Part shown: positions 43,585-55,089 of the stretch, in pieces
Layout: every line of letters begins with the position of its first letter
How positions within the stretch are numbered: the first letter of the stretch is position 1
DNA from: Alistipes sp.
GTDB taxonomy: Bacteria; Bacteroidota; Bacteroidia; Bacteroidales; Rikenellaceae
Assembly: GCA_021201825.1 (NCBI GenBank)
Contig: JAJQED010000016.1
Coordinates: 170,459 to 234,458 of the forward strand
Reading direction: 5' to 3'
Length of the DNA: 64,000 nucleotides
The notes under the pieces: generated by a model
What the model was told of the DNA's origin: nothing
The model's database searches: none
Seen by the model: only the letters and a program-made list of their open reading frames with translations
Program-made: the position numbers and the translations under genes

Positions 43585-43998
43585 TCAGTTGCCCCGGTAG
43601 GTCGAATAGCCATTGGCGCTTATAAGGACAGGTATATGGTAAGATGAACGGTCGGTTATTACGAACACCACCTCGATGAACGGATAAAGCGAATTTTCGC
43701 CGTGGGCAGTGAAGTATTCCGAGGTGTCGAACCGCAGTTTATACGTAGCGCGGTTGTCATTCCCGGAGGGAAGCAGGTCCTCTATTCGGCCGTTGTCGTC
43801 GCTGCGTGTCTGGTACACATAATCCCATTCGTGCGAAGTTTCATTATAACGGAACAGATGGACGACCACCCCGGAAGCCGGTTTGCCGAGTGAAATATCC
43901 AGCAGGTGGCTCGAAAGCTGGTAGGAGTCCTGAGACCGTGCCCCCGCCGAACTTAGTGCCGTTAAAACGCAAATCATAAGGAGTTTCAGTTTGCCCAT
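43585..43998 (-). CDS. 5-hydroxyisourate hydrolase-like transthyretin protein, exported
   Basis: A 137-residue protein of the transthyretin-related family: LSSHLLDISLGKPASGVVVHLFR near the N-terminus carries the first catalytic histidine, RYN-type loops follow, and the end is YHIPVLISANGYSTYRGN. The family ends YRGS, so the last residue differs. A signal peptide (MGKLKLLMICVLTALSSAGARSQ, trimmed here) indicates periplasmic location. These enzymes open 5-hydroxyisourate in urate breakdown. No other urate genes are near. Confidence 0.85.
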   Translation of the reverse strand: MGKLKLLMICVLTALSSAGARSQDSYQLSSHLLDISLGKPASGVVVHLFRYNETSHEWDYVYQTRSDDNGRIEDLLPSGNDNRATYKLRFDTSEYFTAHGENSLYPFIEVVFVITDRSSYHIPVLISANGYSTYRGN

Positions 43999-44043
43999 AT
44001 CTAATGTTTTCCTTTAGGAAAGGCAATAAATATGCCCGTAAAA

Positions 44044-44068
44044 AAGGGTGCGCTGAAAGCGCACCCTT
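44044..44068 (-). terminator. terminator of tyrosine phenol-lyase gene
   Basis: AAGGGTGCGCT/AGCGCACCCTT with a GAA loop, followed on the minus strand by TTTTTAC; 20 bases after the stop codon. Confidence 0.8.
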
Positions 44069-44087
44069 GTCAAACCCTTTCCAAGCC

Positions 44088-45506
<1,419 letters not shown>

Positions 45507-45661
45507 TTAATTTTAGGTTGACGATTCGCGTAAATATATAAAAAACGATTTGAAATTGCAAGGCAGGTAGTCTGTTTTGCTTCCGATCCGTTGTTTTGTT
45601 TTTCGGGTGGTTCCGGCACGATTAATCGAGTAATGGTAATCACCCGTAGCCGAAATTGGAT

Positions 45662-45669
45662 TATCTTTG
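45662..45669 (+). promoter_or_regulatory. -7 promoter box of purF-like gene
   Basis: TATCTTTG, a perfect TAnnTTTG, 65 bases before the start codon. No clear -33 box. Confidence 0.5.
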
Positions 45670-45733
45670 CAGGGTCGTTTCCGGTGCATGGGCCCAAGCC
45701 GGCTTGTCCGGCCGGATAAAACAACCTCTTGGA

Positions 45734-47605
45734 ATGGTCGATCAATTAAAACACGAGTGCGGTATAGCCATGGTAAGGCTGCTCAAACCGCTCTCCCATT
45801 ACCGTGAAAAATACGGGCGAAGTAATTACGGGCTGGACTTGCTTTACCTGCTGATGGAGAAACAGCATAACCGGGGGCAGGAGGGTGCCGGTGCGGCATG
45901 TATAAAGATGGACGTGAAGCCCGGCAACGAATATATATTCCGTGAACGGGCAATGGGGAGCGGCGCCATTGGTGAGGTGTTCGCCAATATCCATAGCCAG
46001 GTCCGGCAAGCCCGTGAAGCAGGGCTGCCATGGGAAGAATACCCGTTTTACGGCGAGGTTTATATCGGCCATTTGCGTTACAGTACGACCGGACGGTCCG
46101 GGATATCGTATACCCATCCGTTCCTGCGGCGCAATAACTGGCGGATACGTAACCTGTGCCTCGCGGGGAATTTCAACCTGACCAATGTAGACGAGGTCTT
46201 CGACATAATTGTCAGCCGTGGTCAGCATCCGCGCCATAACGCCGACACATTCATAATCCTCGAGCAACTCGGTTACCTGCTCGATGCGCAGGTACAGGCC
46301 CTGCGGGACCGTTTCAAGGCCGAGGGCCTTATGGGGGAGGAGCTCAACGCACGTATCGAGGCGCAGTTGGATATGGAGGACGTGGTCCGTAAAGCGACCT
46401 CTACGTGGGACGGGGGGTTCGTTATATGCGGTTCTACCGGAAGCGGCGACGCTTTTGTGTTCCGGGACCGGTGGGGCATCCGCCCGGCGTTTTATTACAG
46501 GGATGATGAGATAGTAGTTGCCGCTTCGGAGAGGGCCGTAATCCAGACCGTCCTCGACGTAGACACGGAATCGGTCTGTGAGCTGGCACCCGGCCAGGGG
46601 TTGTTCGTAGACGCCGCCGGGGAGGTTTCCGTATCACAGGTCACTGAACCGGATAACCCCCGCCCTTGCTCTTTCGAACGGATATATTTTTCGCGCGGTA
46701 GTGACCGCGACATATACCGCGAACGTAAAGAACTGGGACGGTTGCTGGCCCCGTCGATACTCGAAAGCATCGCCTACGACCTGGACCATACCGTATTTTC
46801 TTTCATTCCCAACACAGCGGAGGTAGCATATTACGGCATGATAGAGGGGCTTAACAACTACCTCAATGCCCGAAAGGCCGAGGCTATTGCCGTGACAGAC
46901 TGTAAAGACCCGGCTACCGTGGCGGAAATACTGTCGCATAGGGTCCGGACGGAAAAACTGGCCGTCAAGGATATAAAGCTTCGGACCTTTATCGCAGAGA
47001 ACGATGCCCGCAACGATCTGGCCGCCCACGTTTACGATATTACCTACGGGACGGTGGATCCCGGGGTGGATTCCATCGTCGTGATCGACGACAGTATAGT
47101 AAGGGGTACCACCCTCAAACAGAGCATTGTTAAGATACTGAGCCGGTTGAACCCAGTTTCCATTGTCATCGTCTCCTCTTCCCCCCAGGTACGCTACTCG
47201 GACTGGTACGGTATAGATATGTCCCGGATGGGTGAGTTCATTGCCTTTACGGCGGCGGTGGATTTGCTTAAAGAGACCGGCCGCAAGGAGGTGATAGACG
47301 AGGTGTACCGCAAATGCAAAGCACAGGAGAATCTGCCAAAAGAGCAGGTAGTAAATTATGTAAAAGAGATTTATGCTCCTTTCACCGACCGGGAAATCTC
47401 GGACAGGATTACCCGGCTGGTAACCCCGGACGGATGTCCGTGTGAGGTAAAAGTAGTTTACCAGTCGATCGAGGGTTTACATAAGGCCTGCCCGACACAC
47501 AGCGGCGATTGGTATTTCTCCGGGAATTACCCGACTCCCGGCGGTAACCGCTTGGTTAACCGGGCATTCATCAACTATTACGAGGGCCGACACCAGCAGC
47601 GCTAA
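45734..47605 (+). CDS. amidophosphoribosyltransferase-like protein (PurF family, long form)
   Basis: A 623-residue protein. After a short propeptide (MVDQLKHE) comes the N-terminal nucleophile Cys9 of the glutamine amidotransferase domain (HECGIAMV), with HNRGQEGAG and HLRYSTTG. The phosphoribosyltransferase domain has SIVVIDDSIVRGTTLKQS. It is about 120 residues longer than E. coli PurF; longer PurF-like proteins are known in Bacteroidota. It would make phosphoribosylamine, the first step of purine synthesis; a divergent paralogue role cannot be ruled out. ATG at 45734 puts the cysteine at a normal position. Confidence 0.87.
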   Translation: MVDQLKHECGIAMVRLLKPLSHYREKYGRSNYGLDLLYLLMEKQHNRGQEGAGAACIKMDVKPGNEYIFRERAMGSGAIGEVFANIHSQVRQAREAGLPWEEYPFYGEVYIGHLRYSTTGRSGISYTHPFLRRNNWRIRNLCLAGNFNLTNVDEVFDIIVSRGQHPRHNADTFIILEQLGYLLDAQVQALRDRFKAEGLMGEELNARIEAQLDMEDVVRKATSTWDGGFVICGSTGSGDAFVFRDRWGIRPAFYYRDDEIVVAASERAVIQTVLDVDTESVCELAPGQGLFVDAAGEVSVSQVTEPDNPRPCSFERIYFSRGSDRDIYRERKELGRLLAPSILESIAYDLDHTVFSFIPNTAEVAYYGMIEGLNNYLNARKAEAIAVTDCKDPATVAEILSHRVRTEKLAVKDIKLRTFIAENDARNDLAAHVYDITYGTVDPGVDSIVVIDDSIVRGTTLKQSIVKILSRLNPVSIVIVSSSPQVRYSDWYGIDMSRMGEFIAFTAAVDLLKETGRKEVIDEVYRKCKAQENLPKEQVVNYVKEIYAPFTDREISDRITRLVTPDGCPCEVKVVYQSIEGLHKACPTHSGDWYFSGNYPTPGGNRLVNRAFINYYEGRHQQR

Positions 47606-47639
47606 CGACCCCTATATGTGCCGGGCTTAGCGGTGTAAA

Positions 47640-47675
47640 GTAAATTTTCTTTACAGGGGTGTAAAGAAAATTTAC
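47640..47675. promoter_or_regulatory. 16-bp perfect inverted repeat
   Basis: GTAAATTTTCTTTACA and its exact complement, with a GGGG loop, 35 bases after the purF-like stop and 100 bases before the permease gene. It could be a terminator or an operator for the permease; the A/T-rich arms argue for a protein-binding site. Confidence 0.5.
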
Positions 47676-47774
47676 AAATAACCCCGGAGCTTGATCTGGC
47701 AAATATTTGATTTCCATTTAATTGTGTTTATTGGCAGGGGGTTGGCAGGCAAGTCGTAAACCAACCCGTTTCCC

Positions 47775-50246
47775 ATGGCTAACAATTTCCGTAATATCAT
47801 CCATGTTTTCCGACGATATAAGGTGGCATCGATCGCCAATATCCTCGGGCTTGCTTTTGCCTATACGGCATTTATCGCAGTTGTGTTTTATGCCGATCAG
47901 GAATATGGATACGACGCAGGTATTCCCGAGAGGGAATATATTTTTCAGGTGGAGAATCTGCGGGGCGACGGGGTGTGGGAATCAAATTGGGCGCGCCCCC
48001 AGATCGAGAGATTCGTCAGCCATTCCCCCTATATCGCATCGGCCGCGATCTATAACGGGATCGGCTATACTTCGCACCGATTCGGGTTTTCTACCGGCCC
48101 GGAACCGGGTTCTACTGTTTATATGCAGGGCATAGAACGTATCAGGCCCGGCTTTCTGGATGTTTTTGTTTTCGATTTTGTTTATGGGAATAAAGAAACC
48201 CTGCAAGGTCCCGGGACGGTGATCATCCCGGAAAGTATGGCAAAGATGCTCTACGGTGATGCAGACCCTGTGGGAAAGACCATTTATCCGAACGAGTTTA
48301 AGGGTCTGTCGTCCCGTTCGGCCGACGGCCGGGAAATCTTTACTGTAGAGGGACTGGAATTGGCTTTTGAGGACGGAATAGGTGGGGTTTACCGGGATTT
48401 CCCGGAAAACAGCCGCCTACGGAACGTTATCTACGGGTTTATCCCCGACCATGAACAGATGGACGACTGGTATACCGGATCGTATTACTGTTATGTAAAA
48501 CTGACCGCCCCGGAGTTGGCCGATGACATTGCCACGGCTTATATGGCCGAGAATAAAGAGGATCTCAATTATCATTTCGATATCCATGACATAAGGCTCC
48601 GGAGGCTGGACGAACTTTATTTTTCCGCTCCGATCCGGGCCGACGCATCCCCGCACGGCAACAAATTGGCAACGGATATGATATTGCTGATCGGGATCCT
48701 TATCGTGGTGATCGCAGTTATCAATTACATTAACTTTTCGGTCGCCCTCGCTCCGGTGCGTATTAAAGCCATAAATTTGCGCAAAGTTCTGGGATGTTCC
48801 CAAACATCTCTCAGGTCTTCACTCATCGCCGAATCTTTCGGAATTTCTGTTGTCGCATTTATCATTGCGGTGGGTTTCATCCTGTTCATGCGCCATGGTG
48901 CGCTTCTTTCTGGAATGTTCGGGAAAACGGTGCCGGTTACGGATCTATGGCCCGTAGTGGCATTGACCGGTTTGCTGGCCGCTATGGCCGGAATTGCGGC
49001 CGGAATTTATCCGGCATTCTATATGACATCGTTTCCTCCTGCCATGGCTCTCAACGGTTCCTACGCTTTAACTGCCCGGGCAAAAGGAACCCGTAAAATT
49101 CTGATCGGTTTCCAATATGTAATTTCCATAATCCTTGTAACAGGGTCTCTGTTTATTACGCTTCAGAACAGGTATATCGGTAAAGCCCAACTCGGTTTCG
49201 ACAGGGATCAGGTCGTCGAAATCAGGTCGAGTTTCGGAGCCGTCGCCAACCATAACCGGTTGCTGAGGGACCTTTTGCTCCGGCATCCGGATATCCGTGG
49301 TGCCGCCTCGTCCCAAACCAAATTCGTAACGGATGAGAATCAGGCCCTTATCGGTTATTTCTACAACGGACAACACGGATATATGGCCTGGCGCGGGGTT
49401 TCCCCGGATTTCCTCGATGTAATGGGTATAGAGATTGTGGCCGGTCGAAATTTCAACCGGGATGATGAGCAGCGCGGGGACACTAATCCGGCGGTTATCA
49501 TAAACCAAACGGCGGCACGTGAACTCCTTTCTTTCCTGCCGGGCAGGCCCGATGATATGGACCTGTTGATCGGTACGCATATAATGGACGATAATATACC
49601 GGTGGAAATAATCGGTGTCAGCCGGGATTTCCACCACCAATCGCTCTACCGGAAGATCACCCCCTATGCGTTCTGGATCTCCGCCGAAAACCGTTACAGA
49701 CGGAACACCCCCGAGGTTTTTACCTATATCGATATAATGTCCGGTGATCCGACCCCGGCGCTGGAACATATAAGATCGGTTGTCGAACAAATAGACCCGG
49801 GCTATCCGACCCAAATCCGTTTCATGGATGAGACGATAGAAGCCTTATATAATAAAAGCCGGAAAGAGGGGCTTATTGTAACGGTGTTCAGCTTTCTTGC
49901 CATTGTTATATCGTTGGTGGGAGTTTTCGGACTTGTGATCTTTGAAACCCAACGCCGGCAGAAAGAGATAGCTGTGCGCAAGGTATTCGGCGCACGGGTA
50001 GACTCTGTCCTGTGGATGCTCAACAGAGAGTTTTTCAGGATGATCGTTATTTGTTGCATTATCTCCACCCCGTTGGCGTGGTACTGTGTGCAAAGCTGGC
50101 TGAGGAACTTTGCCTATAAAACGCCCATCCATCCATGGGTGTTCCTCGTTGCTTTCCTTTCGATAATGCTCCTGACCGCTGCGACCGTAACTTTTCAGAG
50201 TTACCGCACCGCCAATGAGAATCCCGCTGCAAAACTAAGGGGATAA
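47775..50246 (+). CDS. FtsX-like ABC transporter permease
   Basis: An 823-residue MacB/FtsX-type permease: N-terminal membrane helix (about 18-38), MacB-like periplasmic domain, FtsX membrane block at about 300-420, a second periplasmic domain, and a final three-helix block (about 700-815) containing QRRQKEIAVRKVFGA, a conserved cytoplasmic loop. This doubled layout is typical of Bacteroidota permeases that often respond to envelope stress. No ATPase gene is adjacent. Confidence 0.9.
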   Translation: MANNFRNIIHVFRRYKVASIANILGLAFAYTAFIAVVFYADQEYGYDAGIPEREYIFQVENLRGDGVWESNWARPQIERFVSHSPYIASAAIYNGIGYTSHRFGFSTGPEPGSTVYMQGIERIRPGFLDVFVFDFVYGNKETLQGPGTVIIPESMAKMLYGDADPVGKTIYPNEFKGLSSRSADGREIFTVEGLELAFEDGIGGVYRDFPENSRLRNVIYGFIPDHEQMDDWYTGSYYCYVKLTAPELADDIATAYMAENKEDLNYHFDIHDIRLRRLDELYFSAPIRADASPHGNKLATDMILLIGILIVVIAVINYINFSVALAPVRIKAINLRKVLGCSQTSLRSSLIAESFGISVVAFIIAVGFILFMRHGALLSGMFGKTVPVTDLWPVVALTGLLAAMAGIAAGIYPAFYMTSFPPAMALNGSYALTARAKGTRKILIGFQYVISIILVTGSLFITLQNRYIGKAQLGFDRDQVVEIRSSFGAVANHNRLLRDLLLRHPDIRGAASSQTKFVTDENQALIGYFYNGQHGYMAWRGVSPDFLDVMGIEIVAGRNFNRDDEQRGDTNPAVIINQTAARELLSFLPGRPDDMDLLIGTHIMDDNIPVEIIGVSRDFHHQSLYRKITPYAFWISAENRYRRNTPEVFTYIDIMSGDPTPALEHIRSVVEQIDPGYPTQIRFMDETIEALYNKSRKEGLIVTVFSFLAIVISLVGVFGLVIFETQRRQKEIAVRKVFGARVDSVLWMLNREFFRMIVICCIISTPLAWYCVQSWLRNFAYKTPIHPWVFLVAFLSIMLLTAATVTFQSYRTANENPAAKLRG

Positions 50247-50281
50247 ACTTTTTATAAAGTCGTTTTTTCCCGAGGTTGGAT

Positions 50282-50289
50282 TATCTTTG
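50282..50289 (+). promoter_or_regulatory. -7 promoter box of guaD
   Basis: TATCTTTG, 28 bases before the guaD start. Confidence 0.5.
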
Positions 50290-50317
50290 CTGGTAAGTGA
50301 TAAAACCATATCGGGAT

Positions 50318-50785
50318 ATGTATAACGAAGAATTTATGCGGGAAGCAATAGAGTTGGCCAAAAATAGTGTGACCAACGGGGGCGGCCCGTTCGGGGCCGT
50401 GATCGTCCGTGACGGCAAGGTGGTTGCCGCCGCATCCAACAGCGTCACCCTTACCAACGACCCCACTGCCCATGCCGAAGTGAACGCCATACGTGAGGCC
50501 TGCCGGCTGGCGGGAGATTTCAAACTCGACGGGGCCGAACTTTATACTTCGTGCGAGCCCTGCCCGATGTGCCTGAGTGCGGTCTACTGGGCGGGAATTT
50601 CCCGCATCTATTACGGGGCTGGAAAGCACGATGCGGCCGAGGCCGGCTTCGATGACAGTTTTATCTATGACGAACTGACCCTGCCTTATGAAGACCGTTC
50701 CATCCCGGCCGTTCAGCTTCTACGCGATGAAGCGAACGAGGCGTTCCGCCTCTGGTCGGAAAAGGAGGATAAAATAGAATACTGA
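50318..50785 (+). CDS. guaD: guanine deaminase (cytidine deaminase fold)
   Basis: A 155-residue zinc deaminase. Zinc site: HAEVNAIREA with the catalytic glutamate, and SCEPCPMC with two cysteines. GGGPFGAVIV near the N-terminus is typical of the GuaD group, as is the length. It converts guanine to xanthine. ATG at 50318 (MYNEEF) chosen. Stop codon TGA. Related tRNA-adenosine deaminase is less likely. Confidence 0.88.
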   Translation: MYNEEFMREAIELAKNSVTNGGGPFGAVIVRDGKVVAAASNSVTLTNDPTAHAEVNAIREACRLAGDFKLDGAELYTSCEPCPMCLSAVYWAGISRIYYGAGKHDAAEAGFDDSFIYDELTLPYEDRSIPAVQLLRDEANEAFRLWSEKEDKIEY

Positions 50786-50835
50786 CGGCGGTTATCCCGG
50801 GAAACGTTTTCCCGTTTGTGCGTAAAACAAATAAT

Positions 50836-50864
50836 TAGTCCCCGCCGGTAACCAGCGGGGACTA
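50836..50864. terminator. hairpin between guaD and fabG
   Basis: TAGTCCCCGC/GCGGGGACTA, followed by TTATTAT; convergent genes share it. Confidence 0.75.
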
Positions 50865-50886
50865 TTATTATCGGATAACTTCAGTA

Positions 50887-51633
50887 TCAGGTGTTCATCG
50901 CACCGCATACATTGATGACCTGCCCGCTGACGTATGACGACAGGTCGCTCGCCAGAAAGAGGCATGTGTTGGCAACGTCCTCGGGCGTACCGCCACGACG
51001 GAGCGGTATCTGTTTGGCCCATCCCTCTTTTACTTCTTCCGACAACTGGTCGGTCATTTCGGTAATGATGAAGCCGGGGGCGATCGCGTTCGCACGAATT
51101 CCGCGCGGGCCGAGTTCCTTGGCTATGGATTTGGCAAGGCCGATCATGCCGGCCTTGGAAGCCGAATAGTTGGCCTGGCCGGCATTACCCGAAACCCCGA
51201 CAACGGACGACATGTTGATAATGCTTCCGCTCTTCTGGCGAACCATTATAGGGGTTACGGCATGGATAAAGTTGAAAGCCGATTTAAGGTTTACATTGAT
51301 CACCATATCCCATTGCTGTTCGCTCATGCGCATCATCAAGCCGTCCCGGGTGATCCCGGCGTTGTTGACCAGAATATCGATACGGCCGAAATCTTCGGCT
51401 ATCTGTTTCACCACCTGCTCGGTCCCCTCGAAATCGGCGGCATTGGAGGCGTAGGCTTTCCCGCGTACACCCATATCGTTTATCGCTTTTTCGGTAGCCG
51501 CCGCATTCTCGTCGATGGCCAGGTCGGTGAAAGCCACATCGGCCCCGGCCTCGGCGAATTTGAGGGCGATGGCCTTTCCGATACCTCTGGCCGCCCCGGT
51601 CACTACGGCTACTTTTCCTTGTAGTAATTTCAT
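50887..51633 (-). CDS. fabG: 3-oxoacyl-ACP reductase
   Basis: A 248-residue short-chain dehydrogenase. NADP site VTGAARGIGKAIA, NNAGITRDGLMMRM, catalytic serine in MSSVVG and YSASKAG with the catalytic tyrosine and lysine; the C-terminal INVCGAM matches FabG. It reduces 3-oxoacyl-ACP in fatty-acid elongation. Length is normal. Confidence 0.95.
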   Translation of the reverse strand: MKLLQGKVAVVTGAARGIGKAIALKFAEAGADVAFTDLAIDENAAATEKAINDMGVRGKAYASNAADFEGTEQVVKQIAEDFGRIDILVNNAGITRDGLMMRMSEQQWDMVINVNLKSAFNFIHAVTPIMVRQKSGSIINMSSVVGVSGNAGQANYSASKAGMIGLAKSIAKELGPRGIRANAIAPGFIITEMTDQLSEEVKEGWAKQIPLRRGGTPEDVANTCLFLASDLSSYVSGQVINVCGAMNT

Positions 51634-51693
51634 AAGAAATATTTTGTGGTTAGTTATTGCAAAGACAAAATTAACAAAAAAACAGTATGCCAG

Positions 51694-52359
51694 CTACTGC
51701 CCGTTCCGCAGGTCCATAACCCCGTCATGGTTCTCGGTCAGGCGCAGGTAAACTATAAAGTAGTGCGGCGAAAGGTCGAAAATATCCTCCTCGATGTCCA
51801 GGTCCAGTTCTTTTCGGCCGCAAAAACGGTAAATGTCATATTTCTCGTCATGCCAGAAAGCTCCGAGCAGGGCAACCGGTATCTTCTCTCCCGGAACCAT
51901 CTGCCGTACCGCGAAAGGGCGGGTGGCATATTTCACGCATTCCTCCCGGATCGTTATGGGTAATCCGCCGGCCATCGACCCGGGTATCAGGAACATGACC
52001 CTGTTGTATTCCGATGTTGTGCCGTAATCGAAAATAACCGAAACCTGGTCGTAACTTTGGATTACTATTTCGTCCGACTCGCCGTAAAGTATCTGCCGGT
52101 ATGTAGGGCTGAACCTGACGGCATTCTCATCCACCAGTTCCCGTTGTTCGTATTCTTCAAGGATCATTTCTACATTATAGGATTGGGTTGAATCCACCGG
52201 CAGCCGGAGCCGGAAACAGTCGTAACCCAGGTTGCGCAGGATATGGAAGATTTCGGAAGTATCCGGGTCGCCGTAGGTTACGGCATCGGGAACGGGTTCC
52301 CGGGCAAAGAGCATTGACATGCAGGATGCCATTAGAAATGCGGTCAATAGTTTTTTCAT
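51694..52359 (-). CDS. secreted hypothetical protein
   Basis: A 221-residue protein with a short signal peptide ([19 protein letters not shown]). The mature part contains no recognised domain. Its start overlaps the end of the CPBP protease gene by 4 bases (52356-52359), so the two are translationally coupled and may act together in the envelope. Confidence 0.65.
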   Translation of the reverse strand: MKKLLTAFLMASCMSMLFAREPVPDAVTYGDPDTSEIFHILRNLGYDCFRLRLPVDSTQSYNVEMILEEYEQRELVDENAVRFSPTYRQILYGESDEIVIQSYDQVSVIFDYGTTSEYNRVMFLIPGSMAGGLPITIREECVKYATRPFAVRQMVPGEKIPVALLGAFWHDEKYDIYRFCGRKELDLDIEEDIFDLSPHYFIVYLRLTENHDGVMDLRNGQ

Positions 52360-53144
52360 ATGGAATCGGGTTGGTTGTTAACTAATAAGGTACGGGTGTT
52401 GACCGCAAATTTTTCCCCTCTTTGGCGTTTGTAAATTACGGTGTATGCAATGGCCAGGATTATGGTCACAACCCTGAATATATTGGCGGAAAAGTTACCC
52501 GCAGCGGTAGAAGCCACGGAGAATATCATCCATGAAAGGTTCATAAGGGCATGGAGCCAGACCACCGTCCAAAGATTGAATCTCCATTCGGCATATATCC
52601 AACTGTAAAGGACGGCCGCCCCGAAAGTTACCCCGAAAGATGCCAGGGCCGATAATAGGTCGTATCCCTGGTAAAGGTGCAAGGCGCCGAAAAACAGCCC
52701 GTTTAACAAAACGGCCGGGATGAAACCCCACCGGCAATAACGGAAAAGAAAGCCGAACAGGAACGCCCGGAAAAAAAGTTCTTCGAAAAAACCGGCCATA
52801 ACGCTTCCCGTAATAATGCCGTCGGCGGTTAGGCTCCGGTTAAGATTCCCCGTCAAGGCATATCCGACGAACATAGGCAGAACGCAAATTGCGGCATATA
52901 GCAACCCCTTGCCACAACCCGCCAGGGCCAATCCGAGGGGATTGTTGCCTGTGCCCGGAGCGCCGAAACGTTTCAGCAACCGCAAACAGAGCAATATGGG
53001 AACAATAGCCGGGATGTATATATAAAGCAATCTCACGGACCTCACAAGCGGAATATCGCCGAAAAAAGTCAAGAGTACCGACTGTCCGAATGCCCAAACA
53101 AGAAGAAAGAGAAAGCAAAGGATTACAGCCAGGGAGTTTTTCAT
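52356..53144 (-). CDS. CPBP family intramembrane metalloprotease
   Basis: A 262-residue membrane protein with about seven helices. The family motifs are present: [14 protein letters not shown] (EExxxR motif), and [10 protein letters not shown] with the metal-ligand histidine. Related to CAAX-prenyl proteases; bacterial members often handle bacteriocin maturation or self-immunity, but here the only partner seen is the coupled secreted protein. Confidence 0.88.
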   Translation of the reverse strand: MKNSLAVILCFLFLLVWAFGQSVLLTFFGDIPLVRSVRLLYIYIPAIVPILLCLRLLKRFGAPGTGNNPLGLALAGCGKGLLYAAICVLPMFVGYALTGNLNRSLTADGIITGSVMAGFFEELFFRAFLFGFLFRYCRWGFIPAVLLNGLFFGALHLYQGYDLLSALASFGVTFGAAVLYSWIYAEWRFNLWTVVWLHALMNLSWMIFSVASTAAGNFSANIFRVVTIILAIAYTVIYKRQRGEKFAVNTRTLLVNNQPDSI

Positions 53145-53274
53145 GTACGGGTCTGGTTTGAGAGTCTTCTTAAGGCGACTGTTAAAAATGGGGCCCGGCT
53201 ATAAAATTACATTCATTTTTTATAATTTTACATCTCTTTATTCCGCTAATATATCTTTTAATCCAAATACGACG

Positions 53275-54555
53275 ATGAAAAGGGATACCGCCATTTTCGA
53301 CCTTATCGGTCAGGAGAAGCAGCGCCAGATGCGTGGCCTGGAGCTGATAGCCTCCGAAAATTTTGTAAGCGACCAGGTTATGGAGGCCATGGGGTCGGTG
53401 CTGACGAACAAATATGCCGAGGGTTATCCCAATGCGCGTTATTACGGCGGTTGTTCCGTAGTGGATAAGGTCGAACAGTTAGCCATCGACCGTTTGAAAG
53501 AACTGTACGGTGCCGAGTGGGCAAACGTTCAGCCGCATTCCGGAGCGCAGGCCAATATGGCCGTGTTCCTGGCCGTGATGAAACCGGGAGACACGTTCCT
53601 GGGCCTCGACCTTGCTCACGGAGGACACCTGTCGCACGGCTCCCCGGTCAATTCCTCGGGTATACTTTATAAGGCTGTCGGATACCAGGTCGACGAGCAA
53701 ACCGGTACCATCGATTACGACAAGATGGAAGCCCTTGCGGTCGAACATAAACCGAAGATGATAATCGGGGGAGCATCGGCTTACAGCCGTGAATGGGACT
53801 ATGCACGGATGCGCCGCATCGCCGACAAGGTGGGTGCTATCCTGATGATCGATATGGCCCATACGGCGGGGCTTATAGCGGCCGGGGTCCTCGAGAATCC
53901 GGTGCCGCACGCCCATATCGTTACTTCGACCACCCATAAGACCCTCCGTGGCCCGCGCGGCGGCATAATCCTCATGGGTAAGGATTTCGATAACCCGTGG
54001 GGCATAACTACCCCGAAAGGAGAGATAAAGAAAATGTCCGCGATGCTCAACTCTGCCGTGTTCCCAGGGGTGCAGGGCGGTCCGCTCGAACATGTGATCG
54101 CCGCAAAGGCGGTCGCTTTCGGCGAGGCATTGGCACCCTCTTATAAGGAATACCAGAGGCAGGTTGTGAAGAATGCCAACGCAATGGCGGACGCTTTCGT
54201 GAAAAGGGGGTATAAGATAATTTCGGGCGGTACGGATAACCATCTGATGCTGATTGACCTGCGTACGAAATTTCCCGATCTGACTGGCAAGAAAGCCGAA
54301 ATCGCCCTCGGTGAGGCCGAGATAACGACCAATAAGAATATGGTGCCGTTCGATTCGCGCTCACCGTTCCAGACCTCCGGCATCAGGGTAGGGACCCCGG
54401 CGGTAACGACCCGTGGCCTGAAAGAGCAGCATATGGAGATCGTAGTCGACTTTATCGACCGTGTGCTGTCCGATCCGGACAATGCCGAAGTTAAAAAGGC
54501 AGTGGGCGAAGAAGTCAGCGCCATGATGTCCGAATATCCGCTTTTCGGCTGGTAG
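53275..54555 (+). CDS. glyA: serine hydroxymethyltransferase
   Basis: A 426-residue PLP enzyme that interconverts serine and glycine with tetrahydrofolate. PLP lysine in [15 protein letters not shown]-terminal [11 protein letters not shown] and [15 protein letters not shown] are signatures. I chose ATG at 53275 ([10 protein letters not shown]), fitting the family length; an upstream in-frame ATG overlaps the neighbouring CPBP start. It complements gcvH in one-carbon metabolism. Confidence 0.96.
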   Translation: MKRDTAIFDLIGQEKQRQMRGLELIASENFVSDQVMEAMGSVLTNKYAEGYPNARYYGGCSVVDKVEQLAIDRLKELYGAEWANVQPHSGAQANMAVFLAVMKPGDTFLGLDLAHGGHLSHGSPVNSSGILYKAVGYQVDEQTGTIDYDKMEALAVEHKPKMIIGGASAYSREWDYARMRRIADKVGAILMIDMAHTAGLIAAGVLENPVPHAHIVTSTTHKTLRGPRGGIILMGKDFDNPWGITTPKGEIKKMSAMLNSAVFPGVQGGPLEHVIAAKAVAFGEALAPSYKEYQRQVVKNANAMADAFVKRGYKIISGGTDNHLMLIDLRTKFPDLTGKKAEIALGEAEITTNKNMVPFDSRSPFQTSGIRVGTPAVTTRGLKEQHMEIVVDFIDRVLSDPDNAEVKKAVGEEVSAMMSEYPLFGW

Positions 54556-54577
54556 GCTTTATAAAACTAATAATATT

Positions 54578-54600
54578 ACGGCCGCGACAAACGCGGCCGT
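54578..54600 (+). terminator. terminator of glyA
   Basis: ACGGCCGCG/CGCGGCCGT with an ACAAA loop, then TCTCTTT; only 6-12 bases before the next start codon. Confidence 0.7.
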
Positions 54601-54605
54601 TCTCT

Positions 54606-55088
54606 TTGGATATGAAACCGCAGGCTAAGACAAATGCTATGCGTCTGCTCGACAAGGCAGGAATCGCTTACCAGGCCGTCTCATACGGATATGAGGAGTC
54701 CGACCTGTCGGCTATCCATGTGGCCGAAGCCGTTGGTGTACCCGTTAGGATGTTGTTTAAAACCTTGGTTTTAAGAGGGGAACCGGGCGGAATATTCGTG
54801 TGTATGGTATCCGGGGATTCGGAGGTGGACCTGAAAAAAGCGGCGGCGGCTTCCGGGAACAAACGTGCGGCTATGGTCGCGGTCCGGGAACTATTGCCCC
54901 TCACCGGTTATGTACGGGGCGGATGCAGTCCGGTGGGTATGAAGAAACCCTATCCGATATATATCGATACGGCCTGCAAGGAACTCGAACATATTTTTAT
55001 CAGCGCCGGCAGGCGCGGGATGCAATTAAAAATAAAAACTTCCGATCTTATCGGGTTTACCGGCGCTCTGCCGGCGGAATTGGTCTGA
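54606..55088 (+). CDS. ybaK: Cys-tRNA(Pro)/Cys-tRNA(Cys) deacylase YbaK
   Basis: A 160-residue YbaK/EbsC protein that hydrolyses mischarged Cys-tRNA(Pro). Typical elements: N-terminal TNAMRLLDKAGIAYQ, conserved VFKTLV-like segment MLFKTLVLRG, GGCSPVGMKKPYPIYID, and the glycine in ISAGRRGMQLKI. MDMKPQ or MKPQ (two codons later) may be the start. Close to glyA but behind its terminator. Confidence 0.93.
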   Translation: MDMKPQAKTNAMRLLDKAGIAYQAVSYGYEESDLSAIHVAEAVGVPVRMLFKTLVLRGEPGGIFVCMVSGDSEVDLKKAAAASGNKRAAMVAVRELLPLTGYVRGGCSPVGMKKPYPIYIDTACKELEHIFISAGRRGMQLKIKTSDLIGFTGALPAELV

Positions 55089-55089
55089 T

